NCBI RefSeq assembly: GCF_014650455.1
Contig: NZ_BMUZ01000008.1
Coordinates: 310,001 to 374,000, forward strand
Source of the DNA: Streptomyces xanthochromogenes
GTDB lineage: Bacteria; Actinomycetota; Actinomycetes; Streptomycetales; Streptomycetaceae
Reading direction: 5' to 3'
DNA: 64,000 nt
Each line of letters begins with the position of its first letter. The stretch's first letter is position 1. The position numbers and the translations under genes are program-made. Of this stretch, positions 34,528-43,294 are shown piece after piece. The notes beneath the pieces were generated by a model. It saw only the letters and a program-made list of their open reading frames with translations. It was not told the DNA's origin and made no database searches.

Positions 34528-35904
34528 CTACCCGGCGGCGCGCACCTTCGACACCGCCTTGCGCGCCGCCACCAGGACCGGGTCCCACACCGGGGAGAAC
34601 GGCGGTGCGTAGGCCAGGTCGAGCGCGGTCATCTGCTCCACCGTCATCCGCGCGGTCAGGGCGACCGCCGCGACGTCGATCCGCTTGGCCGCGCCCGCGC
34701 CGCCCACGATCTGCACCCCGAGCAGTCGGCCCGTGCGCCGCTCGGCCAGCATCTTCACCGTCATCAGGGCCGCACCCGGGTAGTACCCGGCGGTGTTGGT
34801 CGACTCGACGGTCGCCGTGACGTACTGCAGACCCTCCTCGTTGGCCTGCCGTTCGGTGAGACCGGTGCGGGCCACCTCGGTCTCGCAGACCTTGGTCACG
34901 GCCGTGCCGACGACACCCGGGAACGTGCCGTAGCCGCCCGCCACGTTGGAGCCGATGATCTGGCCGTGCTTGTTGGCGTGCGTGCCGAGCGCGATGAAGC
35001 GGTGCCGGCCCGAGACCAGGTCGAGCACCTCCACGCAGTCGCCGCCCGCCCAGATGTCCGCGTGCCCGCGCACCCGCATCGAGGTGTCCGTGAGCAGTCC
35101 GCCGGACGCCCCGAGCGGCAGACCGGCCGCCCGGGCCAGGTCCGTACCCGGTGTGACGCCCAGGCCGAGCACCACCACGTCCGCCGCGTACTCCGTGGAC
35201 CCCGCCGCGACCGCCCGCACCCGGCCCGAGTCCCCGGTCAGCACCTCGGTGACCTCGGCGCCCGTGACCACGCGGATTCCCGAGCGCTCCATCGCCCCGG
35301 TGAGGCGGTCCCCCATGTCCGGGTCGAGCGAGTGCATGGGCTGGGCGCCGCGGGTCAGGAGCGTCACCTCGAAGCCGCGGCCGAGCAGCGCCTCGGCCAT
35401 CTCGATGCCGATGTATCCGCCGCCCACCACCACCGCGCGCCGCCGGCCGGCCGCCGCCAGGCTGTCCAGGAGGGCCCGCCCGTCGTCGATGGTGTGCACC
35501 CCGTGCACTCCGGGCGATTCGATCCCGGGCAGGGCGGGCCGCACCGGCCGGGCACCGGTCGCGATGACGAGCTTGTCGTAGGAGGTCCACTCCTCGGCGC
35601 CCGAGGCGAGATCGCGCGAGCGCACCCGGCGGCCCGCCACGTCGAGCTCCGTCACCTCGGTGCGCATCCGCAGGTCGATGCCGCGTTCTTGGTGCTCCTC
35701 GGGGGTGCGGGCGATCAGGTCGTCGCGCTCCGGTACGTCACCGCCCACCCAGTACGGGATGCCGCACGCGGAGTAGGAGGTGAAGCCCGACCGTTCGAAG
35801 GCGACGATCTCCAGCTCCTCGGGGCCCTTGAGCCTGCGGGCCTGGGACGCCGCGGACATGCCCGCCGCGTCACCGCCGATGACCACCAGTCGCTCCGCCG
35901 CCAT
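34528..35904 (-). CDS. FAD-dependent pyridine nucleotide-disulfide oxidoreductase, CoA-disulfide-reductase-like
   Basis: A 458-aa flavoprotein. The FAD motif near the N-terminus is VVIGGDAAGMSAASQARR; the second (NAD(P)H) Rossmann motif is AVVVGGGYIGIEMAEALLGR; the second FAD contact is DIWAGGDC. A single redox-active cysteine, Cys47 in YSACGIPY, is typical of CoA-disulfide reductases and NADH oxidases, which lack the CxxxxC pair. A dimerisation domain fills the last 110 residues. Its substrate may be CoA disulfide, a low-molecular-weight thiol disulfide or oxygen. It is inserted on the opposite strand between hemE and hemY, convergent with hemE at only 3 bp. Confidence 0.9.
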   Translation of the reverse strand: MAAERLVVIGGDAAGMSAASQARRLKGPEELEIVAFERSGFTSYSACGIPYWVGGDVPERDDLIARTPEEHQERGIDLRMRTEVTELDVAGRRVRSRDLASGAEEWTSYDKLVIATGARPVRPALPGIESPGVHGVHTIDDGRALLDSLAAAGRRRAVVVGGGYIGIEMAEALLGRGFEVTLLTRGAQPMHSLDPDMGDRLTGAMERSGIRVVTGAEVTEVLTGDSGRVRAVAAGSTEYAADVVVLGLGVTPGTDLARAAGLPLGASGGLLTDTSMRVRGHADIWAGGDCVEVLDLVSGRHRFIALGTHANKHGQIIGSNVAGGYGTFPGVVGTAVTKVCETEVARTGLTERQANEEGLQYVTATVESTNTAGYYPGAALMTVKMLAERRTGRLLGVQIVGGAGAAKRIDVAAVALTARMTVEQMTALDLAYAPPFSPVWDPVLVAARKAVSKVRAAG

Positions 35905-36111
35905 GGGTGTTGCCTCCGCTCGTGAGGGGTCGCCTGCTCCTGGTCACGATACGTACGGGAGGCGCGCGGAATTCCCGCCCGCGGGGGAGCGGCCCGGGGG
36001 TTGGCCGGAGCCGGACCTCAACTCGCCCTCCGCGCGGGCGGGTTGATCTCGCTCGGCGGATGCCGCGGGGCTCGTTCCGGGTGGTCGGCGGGGGTCTGAG
36101 ACAGTGGGGGC

Positions 36112-37542
36112 ATGGACAACGCCCCCGCCCGTGCCCCGCACATCGTCGTCGTCGGAGGCGGTATCTCCGGCCTTGCCGCCGCCCACCGGCTGCTCGCGTC
36201 CGGCGCCCGGGTGACCGTGCTCGAAGGAAGCGCGGTGCTCGGCGGCAAGCTGCTCGCCGGGGAGATCGAGGGTGCGCCCGTCGACCTCGGCGCCGAGTCG
36301 ATGCTGGCCCGCCGTCCCGAGGCCGTGGACCTGGCCCGGGCGGTCGGCCTCGGCGACCGGATCCAGGCGCCCGCCGCGGGGGGCGCCGCCATCTGGACCC
36401 GGGGCGCGCTGCGGCCGATGCCCACCGGCCATGTGATGGGCGTGCCCGCCGAGCCCGGCACCCTCCACGACATCCTGTCCGCCGAGGGCCTGGCCCGCGT
36501 CGCCCAGGACCGGGAGCTCCCCCCGAGCGAGGTCGGCGAGGACATCGGCGTCGGCGAGTTCGTCGCCAGGCGCGTCGGCCGCGAGGTCGTCGACCGTCTG
36601 GTGGAGCCGCTCCTCGGCGGTGTGTACGCGGGCGACGCGTACAAGATCTCGATGCGGGCCGCCGTGCCCCAGCTCTACGAGGCGGCCCGCACCCACGGCT
36701 CGCTCCTCGACGGCGTCCGGGACATCCAGGCCAAGGCCGCCGCGAGAGCGCAGAGCGGGCCGGTGTTCGCGGGCCTGGACGGCGGCATCGGCACGCTGCC
36801 TGCCGCGGTCGCCGACGCCGTACGCGCCCAGGGCGGCGAGATCCGCACCGAGACCCCGGTCCTGGGACTGGCCCGCACCGCCGACGGCTGGCAGATCCGC
36901 ACCGACAGCGAGCTGATCGCGGCCGACGGCGTGATCCTCTCCACCCCCGCCTGGTCCGCGTCCGAGCTGCTCGGCGCCGAGGCGCCGGTCGCCGCCGCCG
37001 AGCTCGCCGACGTCGAGTACGCCTCGATGGTCCTGGTCACCCTCGCCTTCCGGCGGGCCGACCTGGCCGGTCTGGAGGAGCGCTCCGGGTTCCTGGTGCC
37101 GCCGGTGGACGGCCGCACCATCAAGGCCTCGACCTTCTCGTCGCACAAGTGGAGTTGGGTCAAGGAGCGCGGCTCGGACCTGTTCGTGCTGCGCACCTCG
37201 ATCGGGCGCTACGGCGAGGAGCGCCATCTGGACTGGGACGACGCCGATCTCGTGGACGTCTCGCTCGGCGATCTCGGCGACGCCGTCGGCCTGTCGGCCC
37301 GGCCCGTCGCGACCCGGGTCAACCGCTGGATCGGCGGCCTTCCGCAGTATCCGGTGGGCCATCTCGCCAAGGTCGCCCGCATCCGCGGGGAGGTCGCGAA
37401 GCTGCCCGGGCTGCGGGTCTGCGGCGCCGTTTACGACGGTGTCGGCATCCCCGCGTGCATCGCGAGCGCCCGGCGCGCCGCGGACGAGATCATTGCCACG
37501 TCGACCCTGGCGCAGAACACCCAGAGTGACGCGGGACAATAG
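36112..37542 (+). CDS. hemY: Coproporphyrinogen III / protoporphyrinogen oxidase, HemY (CgoX) type
   Basis: A 476-aa FAD enzyme of the amine-oxidase superfamily. The dinucleotide fold is IVVVGGGISGLAAAHRLLAS, with GGKLL following as in HemY proteins, and the C-terminal FAD block is VCGAVYDGVGIPACIASARR. In Gram-positive bacteria this enzyme oxidises coproporphyrinogen III to coproporphyrin III with oxygen. ATG 36112 sits behind GTGGGGG. The stop is 4 bp before hemQ, so the two are co-transcribed and probably coupled. Confidence 0.94.
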   Translation: MDNAPARAPHIVVVGGGISGLAAAHRLLASGARVTVLEGSAVLGGKLLAGEIEGAPVDLGAESMLARRPEAVDLARAVGLGDRIQAPAAGGAAIWTRGALRPMPTGHVMGVPAEPGTLHDILSAEGLARVAQDRELPPSEVGEDIGVGEFVARRVGREVVDRLVEPLLGGVYAGDAYKISMRAAVPQLYEAARTHGSLLDGVRDIQAKAAARAQSGPVFAGLDGGIGTLPAAVADAVRAQGGEIRTETPVLGLARTADGWQIRTDSELIAADGVILSTPAWSASELLGAEAPVAAAELADVEYASMVLVTLAFRRADLAGLEERSGFLVPPVDGRTIKASTFSSHKWSWVKERGSDLFVLRTSIGRYGEERHLDWDDADLVDVSLGDLGDAVGLSARPVATRVNRWIGGLPQYPVGHLAKVARIRGEVAKLPGLRVCGAVYDGVGIPACIASARRAADEIIATSTLAQNTQSDAGQ

Positions 37543-37546
37543 CCAC

Positions 37547-38272
37547 ATGAGTGCTGCTCCGGAAAAGATTCCCAACGCGGGGAAGAAGGCGAAGGACCTC
37601 AACGAGGTCATCCGCTACACCCTGTGGTCTGTCTTCAAGCTGCGCGACGTACTGCCCTCCGACGAGGCGGTCCGGTCGGGTTACGCCGACGAGGTCCAGG
37701 AGCTGTTCGACCAGCTCGCCGCCAAGGACGTCACCGTCCGCGGCACCTACGACCTGTCGGGTCTGCGCGCGGACGCCGACATCATGATCTGGTGGCACGC
37801 GGAGACCTCCGACGAGCTCCAGGACGCCTACAACCTGTTCCGCCGCACCAAGCTGGGCCGCGCGCTCGAACCGGTGTGGTCGAACATGGCGCTGCACCGG
37901 CCCGCCGAGTTCAACAAGGCGCACATCCCGGCGTTCCTGGCCGACGAGAACCCGCGCGACTACGTGTCGGTGTACCCGTTCGTGCGCAGCTACGACTGGT
38001 ACCTGCTGCCCGACGAGGACCGTCGCCGGATGCTCGCCGACCACGGCAAGATGGCCCGCGGCTACCCCGACGTGCGGGCCAACACGGTCGCCTCGTTCTC
38101 GCTCGGCGACTACGAGTGGCTGCTCGCCTTCGAGGCCGACGAACTGCACCGCATCGTCGACCTCATGCGCCACCTGCGCGCCTCCGAGGCCCGGATGCAC
38201 GTCCGCGAAGAGGTCCCGTTCTACACGGGGCGTCGCAAGAGCGTGGCCGACCTCGTGGCGGGCCTGGCCTAG
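37547..38272 (+). CDS. hemQ: Coproheme decarboxylase HemQ (ChdC)
   Basis: A 241-aa member of the chlorite-dismutase superfamily. VIRYTLWSVFKL, DIMIWWHAETSDELQDAYN and the YVSVYPFVRSYDWYLLP block hold the HemQ tyrosine and heme-pocket residues; KMARGYPDVRANTVASFSLGDYEWLLAFE carries the proximal histidine region typical of actinobacterial HemQ. It converts coproheme III to heme b with peroxide, the last step of the coproporphyrin-dependent pathway. ATG 37547 is 5 bp after hemY and has little ribosome site of its own, suggesting coupled translation. A 14-bp terminator stem follows. Confidence 0.95.
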   Translation: MSAAPEKIPNAGKKAKDLNEVIRYTLWSVFKLRDVLPSDEAVRSGYADEVQELFDQLAAKDVTVRGTYDLSGLRADADIMIWWHAETSDELQDAYNLFRRTKLGRALEPVWSNMALHRPAEFNKAHIPAFLADENPRDYVSVYPFVRSYDWYLLPDEDRRRMLADHGKMARGYPDVRANTVASFSLGDYEWLLAFEADELHRIVDLMRHLRASEARMHVREEVPFYTGRRKSVADLVAGLA

Positions 38273-38282
38273 CAAGACCAGG

Positions 38283-38319
38283 TGACCGGGGCCCGCGCCA
38301 CGCGAGCGGGCCCCGGTCA
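38283..38319 (+). terminator. Terminator of hemY-hemQ
   Basis: A perfect 14-bp stem (38283-38296 with 38306-38319). It lies between convergent genes and may also serve the aminopeptidase gene on the minus strand. Confidence 0.85.
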
Positions 38320-38335
38320 TCCCTGACCCGGAAGA

Positions 38336-39934
38336 TCAGAGAGCGGGCAGCACATGCCCCGGCCTGCCGGCTGCCCGCTCGTCCAGCGACACCGGGTTCG
38401 GCTCCCGGTGCGGCGCGCACGCAGCGCGCCGCACCGGCGTCCGGCCGTTCAGCAAGTAGTCCTCCACATAGCCGTTCACACAGGCGTTGGAGCCACCCGC
38501 GATGCCGTGCGTACCGGCGTCCTTCTCCGTGATCAGGACGGAGCCCGGCAGCCGCCGCTGGAGTTCCAGGGCCCCCGGGTACGGCGTCGCCGCGTCCCGC
38601 TCGGCCGCCAGGATCAGCGTCGGCGGCAGCGCACCCGGCTTCGCGCCGACGTCCACCGGCTTCTGCTGCGGGGCCGGCCAGTAGGCGCACGGCAGGTTCA
38701 TCCACGCGTTGTCCCACGTCTCGAACGGCGCGGTCACCGCGAGCCCGGTGTTGTCGCGGTCCCAGGTGGTGAAGTCCCTCGGCCAGGGTGCGTCGTTGCA
38801 CTCGACGGCCGTGTACACCGCGTTCCCGTTCTCGTCGTCGGCCGCCGACTCCGGCTTGGGCGAGGCCTGTTGGACCAGCGGGCGCTCGTTGCCCTTGAGG
38901 TATTCCGAGAGCGCGGTGGCCCGGCTCGACCAGTAGTCGTCGTAGTAACCGGCCTTGAGGAACGCGGCCTGCAACTGGGCGGGGCCCACCGTGCCGCCGG
39001 CCGGTTCGCGGGTCAGCCTGGCCCGCACCCGCTCGTAGCTCCCCAGCACCTCCTCGGCCGTACTGCCCAGGTGGTAGACCGCGTCGTGCTTGGCGACCCA
39101 GGCACGGAAGTCGGCCCAGCGGTTCTCGAACGCCCGTGACTGGTCCAGGTTGTTGCGGTACCAGATCTGCTGCGGGTCCGGGTCGACCGCCGAGTCGAAG
39201 ACCATCCGGCGGATGTGCGAGGGGAACAGCGTCGCGTACACCGCCCCGAAGTAGGTGCCGTAGGAGGCGCCCATGAAGGTCAGCTTCTTCTCGCCGAGCG
39301 CGGCCCGCAGCACGTCCAGGTCACGGGCGTTGTTGATGCTGGTGTAGAACCGCAGCGCGTCCCCGGCGTTGCGCGCACAGCCCTCGGCGTACGCCTGGGC
39401 CTGGGCGATCCGCTCCAGCTTGTACGACTGCGAGGGGTACGTCGGCGACTCGGTGGGCGCCTTGGCGAAGTCGGACGGGTCCTGGCAGGACAGCGGCGCC
39501 GAGCGGGCCACCCCGCGCGGGGAGTAGCCGACCAGGTCGTACGCCCCGGCGATCCGCTGCCAGTCCGAGAGCCCGGCGACCATCGGGAAGTACATGCTGG
39601 AGGCGCCGGGCCCGCCCGGGTTGAAGACGAGCGCGCCCTGCCGCTCGGCGGGCTTGCCCCCGGCCTTGGTGCGGCTGACGGTGAGCCGGATCTGACGGCC
39701 CGTCGGATGTGCGTAGTCCAGCGGGACTTGGACCGTGCCGCACTGCACGGAGGGAGGCAGCGACTCCACCTCGGGGCAGCGGCCGAAGGCGATCGGCTTG
39801 GCGGCGGCGCGCTGGGCGGCGGCCGTCACCCCGCGGGCCTCGGCGGTCAGCGGGTCGGCGCTGCCCGCGGGGGCGGCGACGAGGGCGGAAAGGACGAGGG
39901 AACCCAGGGTTCCGTACAGCGCTACAGCTCTCAT
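38336..39934 (-). CDS. Secreted tripeptidyl aminopeptidase (alpha/beta hydrolase, Slp/Tap type)
   Basis: A 532-aa secreted serine peptidase. Residues 1-26 are a signal peptide (LVLSALVAAPAGSA). The nucleophile elbow is GASYGTYFG with Ser224; the oxyanion region is VFNPGGPGAS; the Asp and His of the triad fall in the C-terminal TAP-like domain (LAAERDAATPY and AGTHGIAGG). Streptomyces enzymes of this group remove tripeptides from the N-termini of exported proteins. ATG 39934 lies behind AAGGGA. It appears to be monocistronic. Confidence 0.92.
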   Translation of the reverse strand: MRAVALYGTLGSLVLSALVAAPAGSADPLTAEARGVTAAAQRAAAKPIAFGRCPEVESLPPSVQCGTVQVPLDYAHPTGRQIRLTVSRTKAGGKPAERQGALVFNPGGPGASSMYFPMVAGLSDWQRIAGAYDLVGYSPRGVARSAPLSCQDPSDFAKAPTESPTYPSQSYKLERIAQAQAYAEGCARNAGDALRFYTSINNARDLDVLRAALGEKKLTFMGASYGTYFGAVYATLFPSHIRRMVFDSAVDPDPQQIWYRNNLDQSRAFENRWADFRAWVAKHDAVYHLGSTAEEVLGSYERVRARLTREPAGGTVGPAQLQAAFLKAGYYDDYWSSRATALSEYLKGNERPLVQQASPKPESAADDENGNAVYTAVECNDAPWPRDFTTWDRDNTGLAVTAPFETWDNAWMNLPCAYWPAPQQKPVDVGAKPGALPPTLILAAERDAATPYPGALELQRRLPGSVLITEKDAGTHGIAGGSNACVNGYVEDYLLNGRTPVRRAACAPHREPNPVSLDERAAGRPGHVLPAL

Positions 39935-40040
39935 CGCCGGTACATCCCTTTCGTGCTGCGGTACTACGGAAGTACATACAGATCAGAAGGGGATACTTCG
40001 GACGAGTGAAAGTAAAGCAGCGGGGCCGCGCCGGGCGCGG

Positions 40041-40799
40041 TCATTGACTCCGATGCGCGAAGCGGCCGCTCGTGAGGGCGCTGCGCAGCTGGGGGTCCTC
40101 CACGGCCCGCAGTCCACGCACGGCGACCGCGGTGAGCGGGTCGTCCGCCGGGTCGAGTCCGCCGAGCAGCGCCTGCCCGTCGGGTGAGGCCCAGCGGGTG
40201 TAGGGGTGGATCTCCACCCGGGCGATGGCCAGACAGCCCAGTGTGAGGACGAGCGGGAGCGCGAACCAGGCCGCGATCTCGGCCCGCCCGGTGTCCGTTT
40301 CGCCCGGCATGAACAGGGCGGCGCAGGCGAGCGCGGTGATGAGCAGGGCCGCGCCGCGGACCGTCTTGACCGAGGCGGTGACCCCGGACCGCACGGCGTC
40401 GGGCACCGCGAGGCCCGCGCCGGCGAGCCGGTCGGCCAGGGCGCGCACCGCGTCGGCCGCGGCGGTCCCGGACCGTATCGCCGCTATCCGCTCCTGGCCG
40501 CCGGGGCCGATGGCCGTCAGGACCGAGCGTTCGAGCTCGTCCCGGCCCTCGGGGTCGACGACGGTGGCCCAGCCCGTGTGGGCGAGCAGCAGCCGGCGGG
40601 CCCGGTGCATGGAGACCAGGGTGAGGTCGGCGACCCGGTACGGGCCGCCCGCCAGGAACGCGGCCTCGTAGCAGGACAGGCCGCGCTCCTCGTCCGTACG
40701 CGGCCGGGGGCGCGCGGCGGCGACGGCCGCCAGGCAGAGCCGGCCGCAGGAGAGACCGGCCGCGACCATCGCCGGCAGAAGGAACAGGACCCAGAACAT
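40041..40799 (-). CDS. TIGR04222-like membrane protein without the Cys-rich tail
   Basis: A 252-aa membrane protein. The first segment is FWVLFLLPAMVAAGLSCGRL; the N-terminal block continues LSCYEAAFLAGGPYRVADLTLVSMHRARRL, which I recognise as the TIGR04222 domain. Two further hydrophobic segments lie near residues 160-195. Members usually end in a long Gly/Cys-rich low-complexity tail and are often encoded next to DUF692 proteins. Here the protein stops at SGRFAHRSQ, and no Gly/Cys-rich frame follows. ATG 40799 is assumed; GTG 40847 is the alternative. It is the last gene of a minus-strand set with DUF4142 and DUF692 genes. The function is unknown. Confidence 0.75.
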   Translation of the reverse strand: MFWVLFLLPAMVAAGLSCGRLCLAAVAAARPRPRTDEERGLSCYEAAFLAGGPYRVADLTLVSMHRARRLLLAHTGWATVVDPEGRDELERSVLTAIGPGGQERIAAIRSGTAAADAVRALADRLAGAGLAVPDAVRSGVTASVKTVRGAALLITALACAALFMPGETDTGRAEIAAWFALPLVLTLGCLAIARVEIHPYTRWASPDGQALLGGLDPADDPLTAVAVRGLRAVEDPQLRSALTSGRFAHRSQ

Positions 40800-40873
40800 G
40801 GCCGAGTTGTATGCGAAGTTGACGCTTCGCCGCCACAGTCTGTCCACAATTTGGACGTCGGGTTATCGCTTCG

Positions 40874-41683
40874 TTACGGAGCGTGGGGCGTCCCGGGCGC
40901 GGGCGACGCCTCGTCCTTCGGGCGGGAGGCGGCCGGGGGCAGCGGGAACGACGGCTCGGCCCCGGCGGGTGGCTCGGCGCTGTCGGCGGGCTCCGGCGTG
41001 AGCGGCACCGCGCTCGGCGGTGTCGCCCCCGGTGTGGGCGGCGGGGGACCGGTGGGGCCGGCCGTCGCCGCGGCCGCGGCGTCCCGTGCGAGCGCGTCGA
41101 AGTCGACGAACCCGGTCGCCTCCAGCATCCTGATGTGGTCCAGGACGGTGGTGTTCGCGTCGTCGGCGAGCCCACGCACCAGCGAGTTGCGGGTGTTGGC
41201 CCGGACCTGCGCGACCAGGGCGAACACCTTGCCGTGGGCGGCGCGCAGCAGGTTCGCGAAGTCCCATTCGTAGGCGGTTCCGGAGTCCTCGGTCAACTGC
41301 CGCAGCCAGCCCTGCTGTTGGCCATTGGGCCGATTCGGCAGTTCCATGCCGAGCTGGGCCGCGACCTCGCGGACCCGGGCGTCGAGGAAGGCGTGCCCGT
41401 CGACGAGGTGCTGCCCGGCCGCCCTCACCGCGTCGCTGGGGTCCCGCTGGACGGCCTGCCGCCCGGCCGGCCCCTCCCACAGCCCGGCGAGCCGCACCCG
41501 GACCACGAAGTCCCGGTCGGCGGCCGTCAGTGGCCCCCAACGGGTGCGCACGGTGGTGGCGTTGAGGTCGGCGAGCGGGGTGCCCGAGCGGTCGGCGTAC
41601 GACCACACGGGGAAGAGCAGCGCGAGCAGAGTCGCGCCCAGCGCGATGACGACGAGTCCGGTGCCGGACAGCGAGCGACGCAT
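40874..41683 (-). CDS. DUF4142 membrane-anchored protein with Pro-rich tail
   Basis: A 269-aa protein with an N-terminal anchor or signal segment (TGLVVIALGATLLALLFPVWSYA). The DUF4142 domain (about residues 45-195) is a predicted ferritin-like helical bundle. It shows DRDFVVRVRLAGLWEGPAG, QHLVDGHAFLDARVREVAAQLG, and later DHIRMLEATGFVDFDAL, with Glu and His at repeated positions. A Pro/Ala-rich tail of about 70 residues follows, absent from the paralogue at 43295-43936. ATG 41683 lies behind AGGAGG. It is 74 bp upstream of the TIGR04222-like gene on the same strand. A role in the envelope is likely; metal binding is only suggested by the fold. Confidence 0.85.
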   Translation of the reverse strand: MRRSLSGTGLVVIALGATLLALLFPVWSYADRSGTPLADLNATTVRTRWGPLTAADRDFVVRVRLAGLWEGPAGRQAVQRDPSDAVRAAGQHLVDGHAFLDARVREVAAQLGMELPNRPNGQQQGWLRQLTEDSGTAYEWDFANLLRAAHGKVFALVAQVRANTRNSLVRGLADDANTTVLDHIRMLEATGFVDFDALARDAAAAATAGPTGPPPPTPGATPPSAVPLTPEPADSAEPPAGAEPSFPLPPAASRPKDEASPAPGTPHAP

Positions 41684-41895
41684 GGATGCCTCCTGGTGCG
41701 GTGCGCACGGTAGTGCGGATGCCGCTGGTTTCGGAGGCGGTTCGGTGAAGTGGGTGGCCGGGTGGTGTGGGGGTCGTCACGTGATGCGTGAGTTGCCCCC
41801 AACTCCCTTGTTCCTGCGGTACGTTGACCCGCCGCGCGCCGGGGCCGACCGCCGCGGGGCATCCGTCCCGGGGCGCTTGGCTGAGGCCGCCGGGG

Positions 41896-43194
41896 TCAGG
41901 CGGCCCGGGTCAGGGTGCGCAGCAGCCGGGCGGCCCGGCCCGGCGGCCGCGGGCCCGCCCGCTCCTTCCACCAGCGGGCCAGTTCCCGGCGCACCTCGGG
42001 GTCGGCGGGCCGTCCCGCGTCGAGCAGGGACCGCGCGAAGTCGAGCGCGTCATGGCGGTAACCGCCTTGCATCGGACGGGACTTGGCGTACGAGAAAAAC
42101 GCCTCCCGGTAGGCTTCGCCGAGCAGCCGCGGCAGTTCGGGCGCCACCTTGGCCACCACTTCGGCCCGCTTGGCCGCGAGCGCGCGGGACTGTACGCGAA
42201 GCCGCCGCCCGTCGAACCCGGAGGGCGCGGGTGTGCCCGCCGTCAGCGAGGAGAGCAGCGCGGCCTGGGCGAGCGCGAGCCGGTCCCGGGCTTCCGGGGC
42301 GGCCGCTCCTTCGGCGGGGGCCGACCGGGGAGCAGCCGCCCCGGGGGCAGTCGCCCCCGGGGCCGGAGGCTCGGCCGCGGCCAACGTGGTCCGGATGGCG
42401 CCGAGTTCGGCGGCGAGCTCCGCGGCGGGCGGGAACGCGTCGTCGCGCTCCAGGAGCACCCCCGGAGGCGAGGTGCGGGAGGCAAGGTCGGCCAGGACGT
42501 CGAGCACGGCCTTCGGCACGGGGTGCGCGTGGGTGTCGTGCCAGACGCCGTCCCGTTCGACGCCGCCCGCCACGTGCACGTACGCGATCGCCTCCAGGGG
42601 CAGCGCGGCGAGCACCCTGGCGGGGTCCTCGCCGCGGTTCACCCGGTTCGTGTGGAGGTTGGCCACGTCGATGAGCAGCCCGACTCCGGTGCGCTCGACC
42701 AGCTCCGACAGGAACTGACCTTCCGTCAACTCCTCGTCGGGCCAGTCGATCAGCGCCGCGATGTTCTCCAGGGCGAGCGGCACCGGCAGCGCGTCCTGTG
42801 CGATGCGGACGTTCTCGCACAGCACCCGCAGGGCGTCGCGGGTGCGCGGCACCGGCAGCAGATGGCCCGCCTCCAGGCGCGGCGAGGCGGTCAGCTCCCC
42901 GCCCGCGCGCACGAACGCGATGTGCTCGGTGACCAGGGGCGAGCCGAGCGCCTCGGCGCGGGCCGCGAGGTCGGCGAGGCGCCGCGGGTCCGGCCGGTCC
43001 GCCCCGCCGAGGCCGAGCGAGACCCCGTGCGGCACCACGGTGACTCCTCGCTCGCGCAGCCGGACCAGGGAGTCGGGGAGGTGTCCGGGGCAGAGGTTCT
43101 CCGCGACCGCCTCGACCCAGTCGATGCCGTCGAGCCGCTCCACCACCCCGGCGATCTCCGGCCGCCAGCCGATGCCGATGCCCAAATGCTTCAT
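41896..43194 (-). CDS. DUF692 (MbnB/TglH-type) iron enzyme with C-terminal extension
   Basis: A 432-aa two-domain protein. Residues 1-275 form a TIM-barrel DUF692 domain with every expected metal ligand region: His56 (HGVSL), Glu90-His91 (TEHIAF), Glu143-Asn144, Asp176/Asn179/His181 (IDVANLHTN), His207 (YVHVAG), Asp220/His222/His224 and Glu249. Characterised relatives (MbnB, TglH, ChrH) are multinuclear iron oxygenases that rewrite cysteine residues of ribosomally made peptides. After an Ala/Pro linker (about 275-300) comes a helical C-terminal domain of about 130 residues that could act as an in-cis partner or recognition domain. It is flanked by two DUF4142 genes and lies near a TIGR04222-like gene. 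The substrate is unknown. ATG 43194 has only a weak ribosome site. Confidence 0.88.
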   Translation of the reverse strand: MKHLGIGIGWRPEIAGVVERLDGIDWVEAVAENLCPGHLPDSLVRLRERGVTVVPHGVSLGLGGADRPDPRRLADLAARAEALGSPLVTEHIAFVRAGGELTASPRLEAGHLLPVPRTRDALRVLCENVRIAQDALPVPLALENIAALIDWPDEELTEGQFLSELVERTGVGLLIDVANLHTNRVNRGEDPARVLAALPLEAIAYVHVAGGVERDGVWHDTHAHPVPKAVLDVLADLASRTSPPGVLLERDDAFPPAAELAAELGAIRTTLAAAEPPAPGATAPGAAAPRSAPAEGAAAPEARDRLALAQAALLSSLTAGTPAPSGFDGRRLRVQSRALAAKRAEVVAKVAPELPRLLGEAYREAFFSYAKSRPMQGGYRHDALDFARSLLDAGRPADPEVRRELARWWKERAGPRPPGRAARLLRTLTRAA

Positions 43195-43269
43195 GGACAG
43201 GTCATGGCCCCCGGCTCGCGCGACGAATCCTGCCGGAGCACCTTCAGAGCTTGATTTGAGGTTCCGCCG

Positions 43270-43288
43270 GCCCCGCCCGGTGCGGGGC
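43270..43288 (-). terminator. Small hairpin after the 43295-43936 DUF4142 gene
   Basis: A 7-bp GCCCCGC/GCGGGGC stem with a 5-nt loop lies between the upstream DUF4142 gene and DUF692. It may be a partial terminator, so co-transcription of the two is not certain. Confidence 0.4.
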
Positions 43289-43294
43289 GTCGCG

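Noticed and set aside
39961..39975. GTACT-ACGGA-AGTAC inverted repeat upstream of the aminopeptidase
   Set aside because: Arms of only 5 bp; too short to claim as an operator.
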